Source: Spirochaetota bacterium | Lineage (GTDB): Bacteria; Spirochaetota; Brevinematia; DTOW01 | DNA length: 18,370 bases | Reading direction: 5' to 3' | Assembly: GCA_028276145.1 (NCBI GenBank) | Contig: JAPYWX010000011.1 | Location: forward strand, 1 to 18,370 | Part shown: piece after piece, positions 6,518 through 14,195 of the stretch | Position numbering within the stretch: position 1 is the first letter of the stretch | How the letters are laid out: each line of letters opens with the position of its first letter | Notes under the pieces: model-generated | What the model saw: only the letters and a program-made list of their open reading frames with translations | Database searches by the model: none | What the model was told of the DNA's origin: nothing | Position numbers and translations under genes: made by a program

Positions 6518-7849
6518 ATGGTTTTAGGAAAGAAGAACTTCCTTGTTTTGGGGTTTACTGAGAGAACAGGGTTTAATGTAGCGAAGTTTCTTTTAGAAAA
6601 TGGATGTAAAGTTTTTATCTCTGACAAAGTCAGAGACGAAAACAAAATCAAATTGCTTGAAGAGCTAAAAAAGTTAGGTGATGCTGTGGATTTGCTAGGA
6701 ACTGAAGAACTACCTTCTGATAATGTGGAAATGGTTATTGCTAGTCCTGGGGTGCCTCTGTTTAATCCGGTAATTCGCGAATCAAAAAGAAGAGGTATTG
6801 AGGTTATAGGTGATATTGAGCTATTTTACAGGCTAAATCCACACGTTAAGTATATAGCAATCACTGGAACGGATGGGAAGACAACAACAACTAAACTAAC
6901 TTATCATGTTTTGAGTAAATATCTAAAAAATGTTGGGATTGGTGGCAATGTAGGAATACCTATATTCTCAATTAACTCTCAAAATGTAGATTACTTAGTG
7001 CTCGAAATAAGTAGTTTCCAGATAGACACGACAGTACTTTTTAATCCTTTCATTGGTGCTATAACTAACATAGCAAAGGACCATCTCGATAGGTATTCTA
7101 GTTTTGATGAATATGTTGACTCAAAGTTTTCACTTTTCAAAAATCATTCACCGAATGATTATGCAATACTCAACTCAAAATTGAGAGACCTTAAGCAAGT
7201 AAATAGAGTTCCCTCTAAAAAGATTTTCTTTTCTGCTACTCTCAATAGTGACGTTTCACTTGAGAATGGTTTTATAACATTCTTAGGTGAGAAAATAATA
7301 GATGTATCGAAGGTTAAGCTAATAGGTAAGCATAATGTAGAGAATATAATGATAGCTGTTTCGGTAGCTAGGATACTAGGTGTACCTAATGAAGTTATAG
7401 AGGAGGCAGTTTATAGTTTTTCACCTTTGCCGCATAGGATGGAATTGGTTTTGGAATTAGATGGAGTTAAGTATATAAACGATTCTAAGGCTACTACTAT
7501 TAATGCTATGGTGAGTGGGATAATGAGTATTGAGGGAGATATAATCTTGATAGCTGGTGGGTTGGATAAGGGTATGGATTTTTCGGAAGCAGTACCAGCA
7601 ATAAAAGAAAGAGTGAAGTATGTAATAACAATTGGTTCGACAGGTCCTAGGATAGTTGATGAGCTTAGGAAAAGTGGCTATGAGAATTGTGTATTTGTGA
7701 ATTCTCTTGAAGAAGCTGTTAAGTTAGCTAGGGAAAAGGCGGCTAGGGGAACTTCTGTTCTATTTTCACCTGGGTATGCTAGCTTTGATATGTTCAAAAA
7801 CTACGAAGAAAGAGGGGAGAAGTTTAAGGAAATAGTTAAATCTTTATAG
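6518..7849 (+). CDS. murD: UDP-N-acetylmuramoyl-L-alanine--D-glutamate ligase
   Basis: An ATP-dependent cytoplasmic ligase that adds D-glutamate to UDP-MurNAc-L-Ala in peptidoglycan synthesis. The 443 residues show the three Mur-ligase domains. The N-terminal UDP-binding Rossmann domain contains VIASPGVP (about 74-80). The central ATPase has the P-loop GTDGKTTTT (117-125) and ITNIAKDHLDRYSS. The C-terminal domain has HRMELVLELDGVKYINDSKATT, LIAGGLDKGMDFS and the MurD-specific LFSPGYASFDMFKNYEERGEKF. Aspartate replaces the more usual asparagine in the P-loop (GTDGK rather than GTNGK), a variant I believe other Mur ligases also carry. The ATG at 6518 has no ribosome-binding site and follows a TATAAT box by 9 bases. 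It stands alone rather than in a dcw cluster and overlaps the convergent lysA by 6 bp. Confidence 0.96.
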   Translation: MVLGKKNFLVLGFTERTGFNVAKFLLENGCKVFISDKVRDENKIKLLEELKKLGDAVDLLGTEELPSDNVEMVIASPGVPLFNPVIRESKRRGIEVIGDIELFYRLNPHVKYIAITGTDGKTTTTKLTYHVLSKYLKNVGIGGNVGIPIFSINSQNVDYLVLEISSFQIDTTVLFNPFIGAITNIAKDHLDRYSSFDEYVDSKFSLFKNHSPNDYAILNSKLRDLKQVNRVPSKKIFFSATLNSDVSLENGFITFLGEKIIDVSKVKLIGKHNVENIMIAVSVARILGVPNEVIEEAVYSFSPLPHRMELVLELDGVKYINDSKATTINAMVSGIMSIEGDIILIAGGLDKGMDFSEAVPAIKERVKYVITIGSTGPRIVDELRKSGYENCVFVNSLEEAVKLAREKAARGTSVLFSPGYASFDMFKNYEERGEKFKEIVKSL

Positions 7850-9067
7850 AACATACTTCAGATATGCTTTTTCACTTAATCTGTGATATCCGTCCTTGAC
7901 TACTACTTCTTTTGGGAATTTTTTCAAATTGTAGTGTGAAGCCATTGAGTAGCCGTATGCTCCAGCGTCAAATATACCCAATATGTCTCCGTACTCTACT
8001 TTTTGGATTCTTCTAGGCTCTATACCTTCTTCGTTTCTTGTGAAAATATCACCGCTTTCACATAGGTTACCAGCAACTACGATTTCTTCAAATTCCTTGG
8101 AATCTATCTTAGATATGTTTATTATCTCGTGGTAACTTCCGTACATTACAGGTCTAGCTAAGTGGTTGAATCCAGTATTTACTATTGCAAATTTATAAAG
8201 GGGAGTATGCTTGATCTCTACAACTTTAGCTAACAGAACACCACTTTCAGCTACTAAGAATCTGCCAGGTTCAAGTAACAGTTTTACATTTCTTCCTTCG
8301 GCTTTTGAAAACTCATCCATGAGTTTTGATATAGATTCGCCAAATTTCTCTAAGTCAAAGTTATTATCGTTCTCTCTGTAAGGTATTCCTATACCTCCGC
8401 CAATGTCTACAAACTCAATCGTTTTGAAAATTCTGGATATATCCAATGCTTTTTTGATACCTCTTATGTAGGGTTCAAAATCAAGGATTCCTGAACCTAT
8501 ATGGAAGTGAACACCAATAACATTTGCTTTGTACTTTTCTGTTATTCTTTTTACTTCTTCAAGGTAGGATTCATATATTCCAAATTTGCTATGAGGCCCG
8601 CCGGTTATAACATGGTCATGGTGCCCATGACCGAAATCGGGATTTATCCTAATACTAATGTTTATTCCTGGATGATTCTTTGAGATTCTTTCTAATAAAT
8701 CTATAGACCCTACATTTGGTACTATGCCTCTGGAGATGCAGTATTTTATGTCTTCATTAGATATTCCTATACCGGTGAAAAGAATATCTTCGCTTTTGAA
8801 ACCTAAGTCCAGAGCATAGGCTATCTCTTCAGTTGAGACAGCGTCAATTCCACATTTTAGGTATCTGAGAGTCTTTAGTATATCAACATTGAAGTTTGAT
8901 TTCATGGCAAAGAGTATTTTTTTGTTTTCGTAAGGGATAGAATTGAATAGCTTTTGGTAATTTTCTTTCACCTTATCTAGGTTGTATACATAAACAGGTG
9001 TACCGTATTCGTTGGCTATGTCTAATAGGTTTATACCTTTGAAGTTGTCTAGTTTCTTCAAATTCAT
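7844..9067 (-). CDS. lysA: Diaminopimelate decarboxylase
   Basis: A PLP enzyme that decarboxylates meso-diaminopimelate to L-lysine, the last step of the DAP pathway. The 407-residue fold-type III protein has the PLP lysine in ILFAMKSNFN (Lys56). It has the NPDFGHGHHDHVITGGPHSKFGI segment typical of the E. coli-like LysA group and the HFHIGSG motif. FVDIGGGIGIPY, the phosphate-binding LLEPGRFLVAESG and the substrate-binding NLCESGDIFTR (Cys336) complete the active site across the dimer interface. The CESGD motif favours LysA over ornithine, arginine or carboxynorspermidine decarboxylases of the same fold. The ATG at 9067 lacks a Shine-Dalgarno sequence; TATAGA lies 6 bases and TAAAAT 13 bases upstream. 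It is divergent from the gene at 9166 and ends 6 bp inside murD. It shares the lysine pathway with asd but no operon. Confidence 0.95.
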   Translation of the reverse strand: MNLKKLDNFKGINLLDIANEYGTPVYVYNLDKVKENYQKLFNSIPYENKKILFAMKSNFNVDILKTLRYLKCGIDAVSTEEIAYALDLGFKSEDILFTGIGISNEDIKYCISRGIVPNVGSIDLLERISKNHPGINISIRINPDFGHGHHDHVITGGPHSKFGIYESYLEEVKRITEKYKANVIGVHFHIGSGILDFEPYIRGIKKALDISRIFKTIEFVDIGGGIGIPYRENDNNFDLEKFGESISKLMDEFSKAEGRNVKLLLEPGRFLVAESGVLLAKVVEIKHTPLYKFAIVNTGFNHLARPVMYGSYHEIINISKIDSKEFEEIVVAGNLCESGDIFTRNEEGIEPRRIQKVEYGDILGIFDAGAYGYSMASHYNLKKFPKEVVVKDGYHRLSEKAYLKYVL

Positions 9068-9073
9068 AGTAAT

Positions 9074-9086
9074 TCTATAAATTTTA
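9074..9086 (-). promoter_or_regulatory. Candidate -10 region of lysA
   Basis: Two overlapping choices exist on the minus strand: TAAAAT (9086-9081) and TATAGA (9079-9074), 13 and 6 bases before the ATG. Either gives a very short leader without a ribosome-binding site. No -35 hexamer is convincing. Confidence 0.35.
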
Positions 9087-9121
9087 TCCTGACAGACTTA
9101 GAAAAAACAAGAAATTATTTT

Positions 9122-9149
9122 TTGAAACTGGGGGAATATGAATTATAAT
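9122..9149 (+). promoter_or_regulatory. Promoter of the probable outer-membrane protein gene
   Basis: TTGAAA (9122-9127), 16-bp spacer, perfect TATAAT (9144-9149). Predicted transcription starts near 9156-9158, so the whole leader is essentially the Shine-Dalgarno sequence GGGAGG (9156-9161) before the ATG at 9166. Confidence 0.65.
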
Positions 9150-9165
9150 AATCTTGGGAGGGTGT

Positions 9166-10215
9166 ATGAAGAAAGAGTTTTTGTTAGTTTTTGTTTTGAT
9201 TTCAATTGTTTCGTTTTCGTATGGTGAAATTGTGGTTGTTGATAACTTCAAGAGTGCCTCTTTTATCTATCCTACTCATACAATGTTTTTTTCTGAGATA
9301 CTTCTATCAATTTATGGAGGTAACAAGTACGGAGCCGGTATAGTTCTTTCGCCTTCGTCATCAAGTAATTTCCAAGATGTTCAAATAAACTTAGAGAAAG
9401 TGGAGTTTTTTACAAGACCTTTTGATTTTCTGGATATTTACTTTTGGTATGGTGTGAGGAAATATGTAGGTTATGAGTCAACATACCAAGGTTATATCTA
9501 CCATCCATCTAGGGAATTCTCGTTCAAAGGTTGGAGGTGGATATCTGGTACAGGTGTTGACCTGGATTTTTCTTTCTTTGATAAGAAGCTTAATGCAAAT
9601 CTATATGTGTATAGACCAGCTTTAACAAACGAAGGTGGGATTTCTTCTGACCTTGAAGTTTCTTTGGTATACAGAGATGTTCTTTTGTCTGGATTTTTAG
9701 GAATTTCTGAAGCAAGTTTGAGAGGTGGTTTGATGCTTAAGACACTATTCAGAACTATGAATGCCGTTTTTGTTCTTGGTGTAGACAGTGTACCGTTAAC
9801 AAATATCAGCATAAATCCTGCTAATGTTTATGCTTTAGGTGAGGAGAGAGTTTCAGTATCATCTTCTGACAATAGTTGGGGTGTTGAACAAATATTTTCT
9901 ATTATGCTTAAGCCGCAGTTTTATAATGGGTTTATTAAGCCTAATGATATATCAGATTTGGATATTAGGCTCACAGGTGTATTGAGGTTTTTGAACAAAT
10001 TGCTTGTAGGAGCTGAAGGACTTATGTATATTTATAACCTTACTGGTAGTGCAGTGACTCAGCTCTATATTGAGGCTTGGGCGGGTCCTGTAATCGGGAT
10101 ACTTGATAATAATGTCAGCATGAATATTAAACCTTCGTTTATTCTTCTAAGTACTCGAACTAATCAGGTACAGCAGTTTTATAAGATTGTACTTTCGGGA
10201 GAAGTTAGGTTTTAG
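9166..10215 (+). CDS. Unrecognised exported protein, probable outer-membrane beta-barrel
   Basis: I do not recognise the family. The 349-residue protein begins with a clear signal peptide (MKKEFLLVFVLISIVSFSYG, cleavage probably after Gly20). The mature part alternates hydrophobic and polar residues with many aromatics (for example DIYFWYGVRKYVGYES and LNANLYVYRP), as expected for antiparallel strands. It ends in KIVLSGEVRF, and a terminal Phe preceded by alternating residues is the known BAM recognition signature. No cysteine-based lipobox or catalytic motif is seen. The start was set at ATG 9166 because an in-frame TTG at 9154 lies before the GGGAGG ribosome-binding site. It has its own promoter, is divergent from lysA, and overlaps thiE by 11 bp at the 3' end. 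The barrel prediction is an inference from composition; the role is unknown. Confidence 0.8.
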   Translation: MKKEFLLVFVLISIVSFSYGEIVVVDNFKSASFIYPTHTMFFSEILLSIYGGNKYGAGIVLSPSSSSNFQDVQINLEKVEFFTRPFDFLDIYFWYGVRKYVGYESTYQGYIYHPSREFSFKGWRWISGTGVDLDFSFFDKKLNANLYVYRPALTNEGGISSDLEVSLVYRDVLLSGFLGISEASLRGGLMLKTLFRTMNAVFVLGVDSVPLTNISINPANVYALGEERVSVSSSDNSWGVEQIFSIMLKPQFYNGFIKPNDISDLDIRLTGVLRFLNKLLVGAEGLMYIYNLTGSAVTQLYIEAWAGPVIGILDNNVSMNIKPSFILLSTRTNQVQQFYKIVLSGEVRF

Positions 10216-10864
10216 TTTCTTCTTTCCATATTTCCATGAGCCTTTTTATTTTTGCTTTTATGTCTGGTGCACCTACTATTTCCGTAACTAAGCAAGCACA
10301 TTTTGCTCCTCTCCTTATTACTTCCCTTAGGTTATGTTCTTTTATACCACCGATTGCTACGACTGGAACTGTAGAGTTTTTCAGTGCAAAGTCCAAGTAT
10401 TCAAGTCCAACAGGTGGGATTACATCTTCCTTGGTGTGAGTTTCAAATATTGGTCCGGCACCAATATAATCAACACCTGAGTTTATCATTTCAAGCATTT
10501 GATGGGGCCAATGCGTCGAGCCACCTATTATCATTTCTTCTCCTACCAATTTCCTAACCTCGCTAACAGGATAATCTTCGTGACCTAAATGTACTCCATC
10601 TGCCTCTACTAAAAGAGCTAGGTCAACATAATCATCTATTATGAGTATTGCTCCGTAGTCTTTTGTCATTTTCCTTATTTCTTTTGCTTCTTGATATCTG
10701 TAGAGCCCTTTCTTTTTCTTTTCGCGATACTGTATTACTTTTATGCCTGCTTCTAGCATCTCTTTGACAACTTTTATGTTGCTCCTGCCTAAAGAATATT
10801 CCTCAGCCGTTATACAGTAAATGTGCGTTTCGTAAAGAAGGTTTAGTTTTTCTTTTTTGGTCAT
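10205..10864 (-). CDS. thiE: Thiamine-phosphate synthase
   Basis: Joins hydroxymethylpyrimidine diphosphate and thiazole phosphate to make thiamine phosphate; cytoplasmic TIM barrel. The 219 residues carry the ThiE pattern in order. KVIQYREK is the pyrimidine-site segment, and LLVEADGVHLGHEDYPVSEVR carries the GADGVHLG motif. GGSTHWPHQM, VDYIGAGPIFETHTKED (phosphate and Mg-binding loop) and VPVVAIGGIKEHN follow. The TKED and HLG motifs favour a true ThiE over the TenI aminotransferase-like isomerase of the same fold, although TenI cannot be fully excluded by eye. The ATG at 10864 has no Shine-Dalgarno sequence and sits 7 bases after TATAAT. It starts 23 bases after the rfbB stop, so it may be read both from its own leaderless promoter and by read-through. 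No other thiamine gene or TPP riboswitch is visible nearby. The 3' end overlaps the convergent gene at 9166-10215. Confidence 0.88.
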   Translation of the reverse strand: MTKKEKLNLLYETHIYCITAEEYSLGRSNIKVVKEMLEAGIKVIQYREKKKKGLYRYQEAKEIRKMTKDYGAILIIDDYVDLALLVEADGVHLGHEDYPVSEVRKLVGEEMIIGGSTHWPHQMLEMINSGVDYIGAGPIFETHTKEDVIPPVGLEYLDFALKNSTVPVVAIGGIKEHNLREVIRRGAKCACLVTEIVGAPDIKAKIKRLMEIWKEETKT

Positions 10865-10871
10865 AGGTAGA

Positions 10872-10877
10872 ATTATA
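10872..10877 (-). promoter_or_regulatory. Probable -10 box of thiE
   Basis: A perfect TATAAT lies in the 23-bp gap between rfbB and thiE, ending 7 bases before the thiE ATG. This is the distance expected for a leaderless mRNA starting at or next to the A of ATG. The -35 is weak. Confidence 0.5.
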
Positions 10878-10887
10878 AGACATTGGA

Positions 10888-11949
10888 TTATCTTCCTAAG
10901 TAATTTTTCTCGTAGAACTTTAGGTACTCACCAGATATTGTGTTTCTCACCCAGTCAAGGTTATTTAAGTACCAGTCAATAGTTATTTCTAACCCTTCTT
11001 CAAAGGAATAGGTGTGTTTCCATCCGAGTTCTGTCTGTATTTTTGTTGGGTCCATCGCGTACCTTCTATCGTGTCCCGGTCTGTCTTTTACAAACTTTAT
11101 CAAATCTTCATTTATCTTATCATCTCCTGTTTTCCTTCGGAGTACCTCTATTATTTTCTTTACGACATATATGTTCTCTCTTTCGTTATGTCCGCCTATA
11201 TTGTAAACTTCTCCTATTTTACCTTTTTCTATTACCAAGTCAATGGCTTTGCAATGGTCTTCAACGTACAGCCAATCCCTTATGTTCTTGCCATCTCCGT
11301 AAACGGGTAGCTCTTTGTGATTAAGAGCGTTCCATATCATAAGGGGTATGAGCTTTTCAGGGAACTGGTAAGGACCATAGTTGTTTGAGCACCTAGTTAT
11401 TATTACTGGCATTTTGAATGTGTCGTAGTAAGCTTTGGCTATGAGGTCACCTCCTGCTTTACTTGCTGAGTAAGGGCTATGTGGATCCAAGGGGGTATTT
11501 TCGGTGAAGTACCCTTCTGGTCCTAGTGAGCCGTATACTTCATCAGTTGAGATTTGAATAAATCTCTTACCTTCTAGCCATTTATCACCTCTGAACCAAT
11601 GTTCCATGGCTACACTGAGAAGAGATTGTACTCCGAGAACATTCGTTTTTATGAACACATGAGGCTCAAATATTGACCTATCAACGTGCGATTCAGCTGC
11701 GAAATTAACAACAACGTCTATGTTGTACTTTTCGAATATATGATTAAGTAGTTCATTGTTATTTATGTCACCTCTTATGAAAACAAACCTTTGTTTTTCT
11801 TCCTCTGTTAGCTTTGAGAGATTTTCTAGGTTACCGGCGTATGTGAGTTTATCCAAGCCAACGATGAAAGAATCTTTGTATTTACGCAAGTAGTAGTAGA
11901 CAAAATTTGAGCCTATGAATCCAGCACATCCAGTTACCAATAACTTCAT
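10888..11949 (-). CDS. rfbB: dTDP-glucose 4,6-dehydratase
   Basis: Second enzyme of dTDP-L-rhamnose synthesis (also called RmlB): it converts dTDP-glucose to dTDP-4-keto-6-deoxyglucose using bound NAD. The 353-residue short-chain dehydrogenase-type protein has the dinucleotide loop GCAGFIGSNF (7-16), VVNFAAESHVDRS and STDEVYGSLG (Thr-Asp-Glu catalytic group). It also has YSASKAGGD (Tyr160, Lys164), RCSNNYGPYQFPEKLIPLM and YGDGKNIRDWLYVEDH, all RmlB-specific. It starts at ATG 11949, overlapping the rfbD stop by 4 bases (ATGA), with a strong GGAGG site inside the rfbD tail, so the two are translationally coupled. RmlA and RmlC, needed to complete the pathway, are not in the window. Rhamnose would feed surface polysaccharide. 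Confidence 0.97.
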   Translation of the reverse strand: MKLLVTGCAGFIGSNFVYYYLRKYKDSFIVGLDKLTYAGNLENLSKLTEEEKQRFVFIRGDINNNELLNHIFEKYNIDVVVNFAAESHVDRSIFEPHVFIKTNVLGVQSLLSVAMEHWFRGDKWLEGKRFIQISTDEVYGSLGPEGYFTENTPLDPHSPYSASKAGGDLIAKAYYDTFKMPVIITRCSNNYGPYQFPEKLIPLMIWNALNHKELPVYGDGKNIRDWLYVEDHCKAIDLVIEKGKIGEVYNIGGHNERENIYVVKKIIEVLRRKTGDDKINEDLIKFVKDRPGHDRRYAMDPTKIQTELGWKHTYSFEEGLEITIDWYLNNLDWVRNTISGEYLKFYEKNYLGR

Positions 11950-12815
11950 AGCATTCCCTCCTCCTTTAAATATTCTAGAACTGCTTCTTTCCAGTGCATA
12001 ACCTCAAAACCAATAGTTTGGTGTATGCCGAAGTTGCTTAATTTTGAATATTTAGGTCTCTTAGCTGGTAAATTGAAATCTTCTTGATGGGCTTCGTAGA
12101 GTTTAACTTTTAGTTTTAGTGTGTCGGCTATAAATTTAGCGTATTCAAACCTTGAACATTCACCTTCATTTGAGAGGTGATAGAATCCAAAAGCTCCAGT
12201 TTCTAATAACTTTATCGTTACATTGACAATGTCTTTAGTGTATGTCGGTGCTGAAATTTCATCAATTGATACTCTCACTTCTCCCCTTTCTGCCCAACTT
12301 AAGAATTTTTTTATAAAGTTTGTACTGTACTCACTTTTACCAAATACCCAGCTTACCCTTATTAAAATATACCTGTTATGAAGGGATTTTAGAAATTGTT
12401 CTCCTAGAATTTTGCTTTGTCCGTACTTTGATAAAGGGTTTTCTTTGTCTGCTATTGTGTAAGGTTCTTTTTTTGTGCCGTCAAAAACGTAGTCAGTTGA
12501 GTAATGAACCAAAGGTATTTTGTGTTCTTGGCATGCTATTGCTAAGTTCCTTACTCCTAAGCCATTCACGGAAAATGCTGTTTGCCAGTCCTCTTCAGCT
12601 TTGTCAACAAGGTTGTATGCAGAGCAGTTAATAACAACTGTGGGTTTTGTTTCATTAATAAATTCTAGCACGGACCTGAGGTCCGTGATATCTAAATTGT
12701 GAAAATTACTTCTTCCTGATGAAGTTGTACATATTGGTGTAATGCCTTTGTTATTGAAATACCTCACAAACTCGTTTCCTAACTGCCCAGTAGCACCTAT
12801 TACCAGAGGTCTCAT
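11946..12815 (-). CDS. rfbD: dTDP-4-dehydrorhamnose reductase
   Basis: Last enzyme of dTDP-L-rhamnose synthesis (RmlD): it reduces dTDP-4-keto-L-rhamnose with NAD(P)H. The 289-residue protein has the nucleotide loop GATGQLGNEF (8-17), VVINCSAYNLVDKAEED (the typical NxAAYTxVDxAE region), YSTDYVFDGTKKEPY and YGQSKILGEQ (YxxxK catalytic pair). RVSWVFG and ISAPTYTKDI are the RmlD pattern before the C-terminal substrate domain. Two residues in the NCSAY stretch differ from the usual NAAAYT. The ATG at 12815 has no ribosome-binding site; candidate -10 boxes are TATACT (12841-12836) and CATAAT (12827-12822). It is the first gene of the rfbD-rfbB pair. The upstream gap holds palindromic repeats shared with the divergent gene at 13059. 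Confidence 0.93.
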   Translation of the reverse strand: MRPLVIGATGQLGNEFVRYFNNKGITPICTTSSGRSNFHNLDITDLRSVLEFINETKPTVVINCSAYNLVDKAEEDWQTAFSVNGLGVRNLAIACQEHKIPLVHYSTDYVFDGTKKEPYTIADKENPLSKYGQSKILGEQFLKSLHNRYILIRVSWVFGKSEYSTNFIKKFLSWAERGEVRVSIDEISAPTYTKDIVNVTIKLLETGAFGFYHLSNEGECSRFEYAKFIADTLKLKVKLYEAHQEDFNLPAKRPKYSKLSNFGIHQTIGFEVMHWKEAVLEYLKEEGML

Positions 12816-12884
12816 AAAAAAATTATGAGTAATTTAGTATACATAATTCACTTTCAAGAGCTTAGAGCTATGGCTTTTCATTTA

Positions 12885-12923
12885 AGCACAGGTGCTATTA
12901 AGCATAAGTGCTATAAAGCACAA
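12885..12923. repeat. Tandem near-palindromes of the GTGCT...AGCAC type, 16-bp period
   Basis: AGCAC (12885-12889) faces GTGCT (12892-12896). The units GTGCTATTAAGCAT (12892-12905) and GTGCTATAAAGCAC (12908-12921) then follow at 16-bp spacing, each able to pair with itself or with its neighbour. The same unit type recurs at 16726-16739 and, as three copies with 17-bp period, at 16897-16944. Position between divergent promoters would suit an operator, but this is inference. Confidence 0.65.
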
Positions 12924-13020
12924 TAAGTTCTAAGTACCTTATGTAATAAGTTTCAAATAGAAAATACAAATGTTGTTTGGATAGTTGAACTTGGAGGGTG
13001 ATATGTCTTAGGGTAAGTAT

Positions 13021-13050
13021 TTGCTTTAGGGGTACTGAAGATAGTAATAT
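13021..13050 (+). promoter_or_regulatory. Probable promoter of the exported helical protein gene
   Basis: TTGCTT (13021-13026), 18-bp spacer, TAATAT (13045-13050), then 8 bases to the ATG at 13059. The layout again predicts a leaderless or nearly leaderless transcript; no ribosome-binding site precedes the ATG. Confidence 0.45.
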
Positions 13051-13058
13051 ATTTCTTG

Positions 13059-14195
13059 ATGGCTTTGAGGTTAGTTTTGTCGGTGTTAATAATTCTTTTT
13101 TCTTTAAATTTTTGCTTTTCTGATTATGTTGATGACATATTAAGCGGGAAAAGAGCATTTGAGAGTGTAGTGTCTGAGTTTTACTCAACCGGCAGGTACC
13201 AAGAACTTTACGATATAGTTGATAAACTTTCTAAGCTTACTAACAGTGAGAGGATTTTGATTGAAAAAATTAAGCTTTCTTATTCACTTGGTAAGGAAGG
13301 CTTGGCGGATGATATTTATAGGTTTTTGAATATTCCTTCACCAAATATTTCTCAGCTTATTTTAACGATTGGTAAGGATGAGAAACTTATTAGTGAAATA
13401 GGAAAATACATAATTACGAAAGGGGTATCAAGAAATGTATTGATTAACTACTCAAGAATGTGCCTTTTGAATAACTCTCTCAGTTCTCTTGTTCTATTTC
13501 TTACTAATGTAACGGTATCTAACGAATTCAGTGAGGTATATTCGGATATTGTTGATTCATTACTACAGAAGTTAGATTATTACAGAATGAATGAAGAAAT
13601 TTTAGCTATTTATTATGCTTATAGGAATTATCTAAGTTTCTCCGAATTTCAAAAAGAGGTGATAGCAAATGCTTTAGTTAGCATGGATAAGCCTATTGAA
13701 GCCTTGAAGTTGGTTTCTAGTGTTGATTCCATGAATGCTAAGGTTATTAGAATAAAATCTTTGGCGATGTTAGGGGATATAGACAGCGCTTTGGAGGAGG
13801 CGAAGAATCTGAGGATTGTGGGGGTTAATGCTAGAGTTGTTTTTGTTTTGTTCCTTAATAAATCTGACTTAAAGTCTGCTAAGAACATAGTTATATACCT
13901 AGATGAACCTTTTAGACAGTTTTCGCAGGCTGTTGTTTCAATTTTTGAAGGTAATTTGCTGAAGGCAGAAGAAATAATGAAGAACATTCTGACTAAGAGC
14001 TATTTTGATGCTAAAGTGAAAAATCTTTGTGCAGTTTTACTTTGGGTGATTAATAATTCATCTGATGTTGATGAGGCAAAAGTATTGTCCTTAAGTATGA
14101 TTAACAGGTTTACGAAAGTAAAAAATGAGAGCATTTTCTTGAATTCTCAGGAAGCTGATAAATTAAAAAAAGTAGAGGGCTACTTAATTCCTTAA
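13059..14195 (+). CDS. Unrecognised exported alpha-helical repeat protein
   Basis: I do not recognise a named family. The 378-residue protein starts with a signal peptide (MALRLVLSVLIILFSLNFCFS, cleavage near residue 21). Cys19 is in LNFC, which is a poor lipobox because of Phe before Cys, so lipoprotein status is doubtful. The remainder looks almost wholly helical, with repeated pairs of amphipathic helices of about 30-40 residues. Examples are ALVSMDKPIEALKLVSSVDSM, SLAMLGDIDSALEEAKNLR and VSIFEGNLLKAEEIMKNIL, which resemble tetratricopeptide units. It is therefore probably a periplasmic scaffold or adaptor. The ATG at 13059 was preferred to the TTG three bases earlier. The last codons lie in a long hairpin that also serves as a terminator for the opposite strand. 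The gene stands alone. Confidence 0.75.
   Translation: MALRLVLSVLIILFSLNFCFSDYVDDILSGKRAFESVVSEFYSTGRYQELYDIVDKLSKLTNSERILIEKIKLSYSLGKEGLADDIYRFLNIPSPNISQLILTIGKDEKLISEIGKYIITKGVSRNVLINYSRMCLLNNSLSSLVLFLTNVTVSNEFSEVYSDIVDSLLQKLDYYRMNEEILAIYYAYRNYLSFSEFQKEVIANALVSMDKPIEALKLVSSVDSMNAKVIRIKSLAMLGDIDSALEEAKNLRIVGVNARVVFVLFLNKSDLKSAKNIVIYLDEPFRQFSQAVVSIFEGNLLKAEEIMKNILTKSYFDAKVKNLCAVLLWVINNSSDVDEAKVLSLSMINRFTKVKNESIFLNSQEADKLKKVEGYLIP

Larger units (their letters stand above)
12816..13058. other. Divergent intergenic region between rfbD and the exported helical protein gene
   Basis: This 243-bp gap holds candidate rfbD -10 boxes near 12822-12841 and a tandem palindromic repeat at 12885-12923. It also has an isolated strong ribosome-binding site with a two-codon reading frame (12993-13011) and a promoter for the plus-strand gene. 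The open frame on the minus strand across 12898-13188 looks non-coding (lysine- and serine-rich, and antisense to a signal peptide). Confidence 0.5.

Noticed and set aside
7844..9067. Alternative identity of lysA as carboxynorspermidine or ornithine/arginine decarboxylase
   Set aside because: The CESGD motif and the GHGHH...TGGPHSKFGI segment match diaminopimelate decarboxylase.
9498..9812. Minus-strand open frame inside the outer-membrane protein gene
   Set aside because: Shadow frame; the plus-strand frame has a signal peptide, promoter and ribosome-binding site.
10865..10887. TPP riboswitch for thiE
   Set aside because: Only 23 bases separate rfbB and thiE, too short for the aptamer, and no THI-box sequence is visible.
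12998..13123. Short plus-strand frame from GTG 12998 reading through the start of the 13059 gene
   Set aside because: The GTG overlaps the ribosome-binding site, and the competing frame encodes a clear signal peptide and a long protein.
12898..13188. Minus-strand open frame of 96 codons
   Set aside because: Composition is atypical, it matches no family, and it is antisense to the signal peptide and promoter of the 13059 gene.
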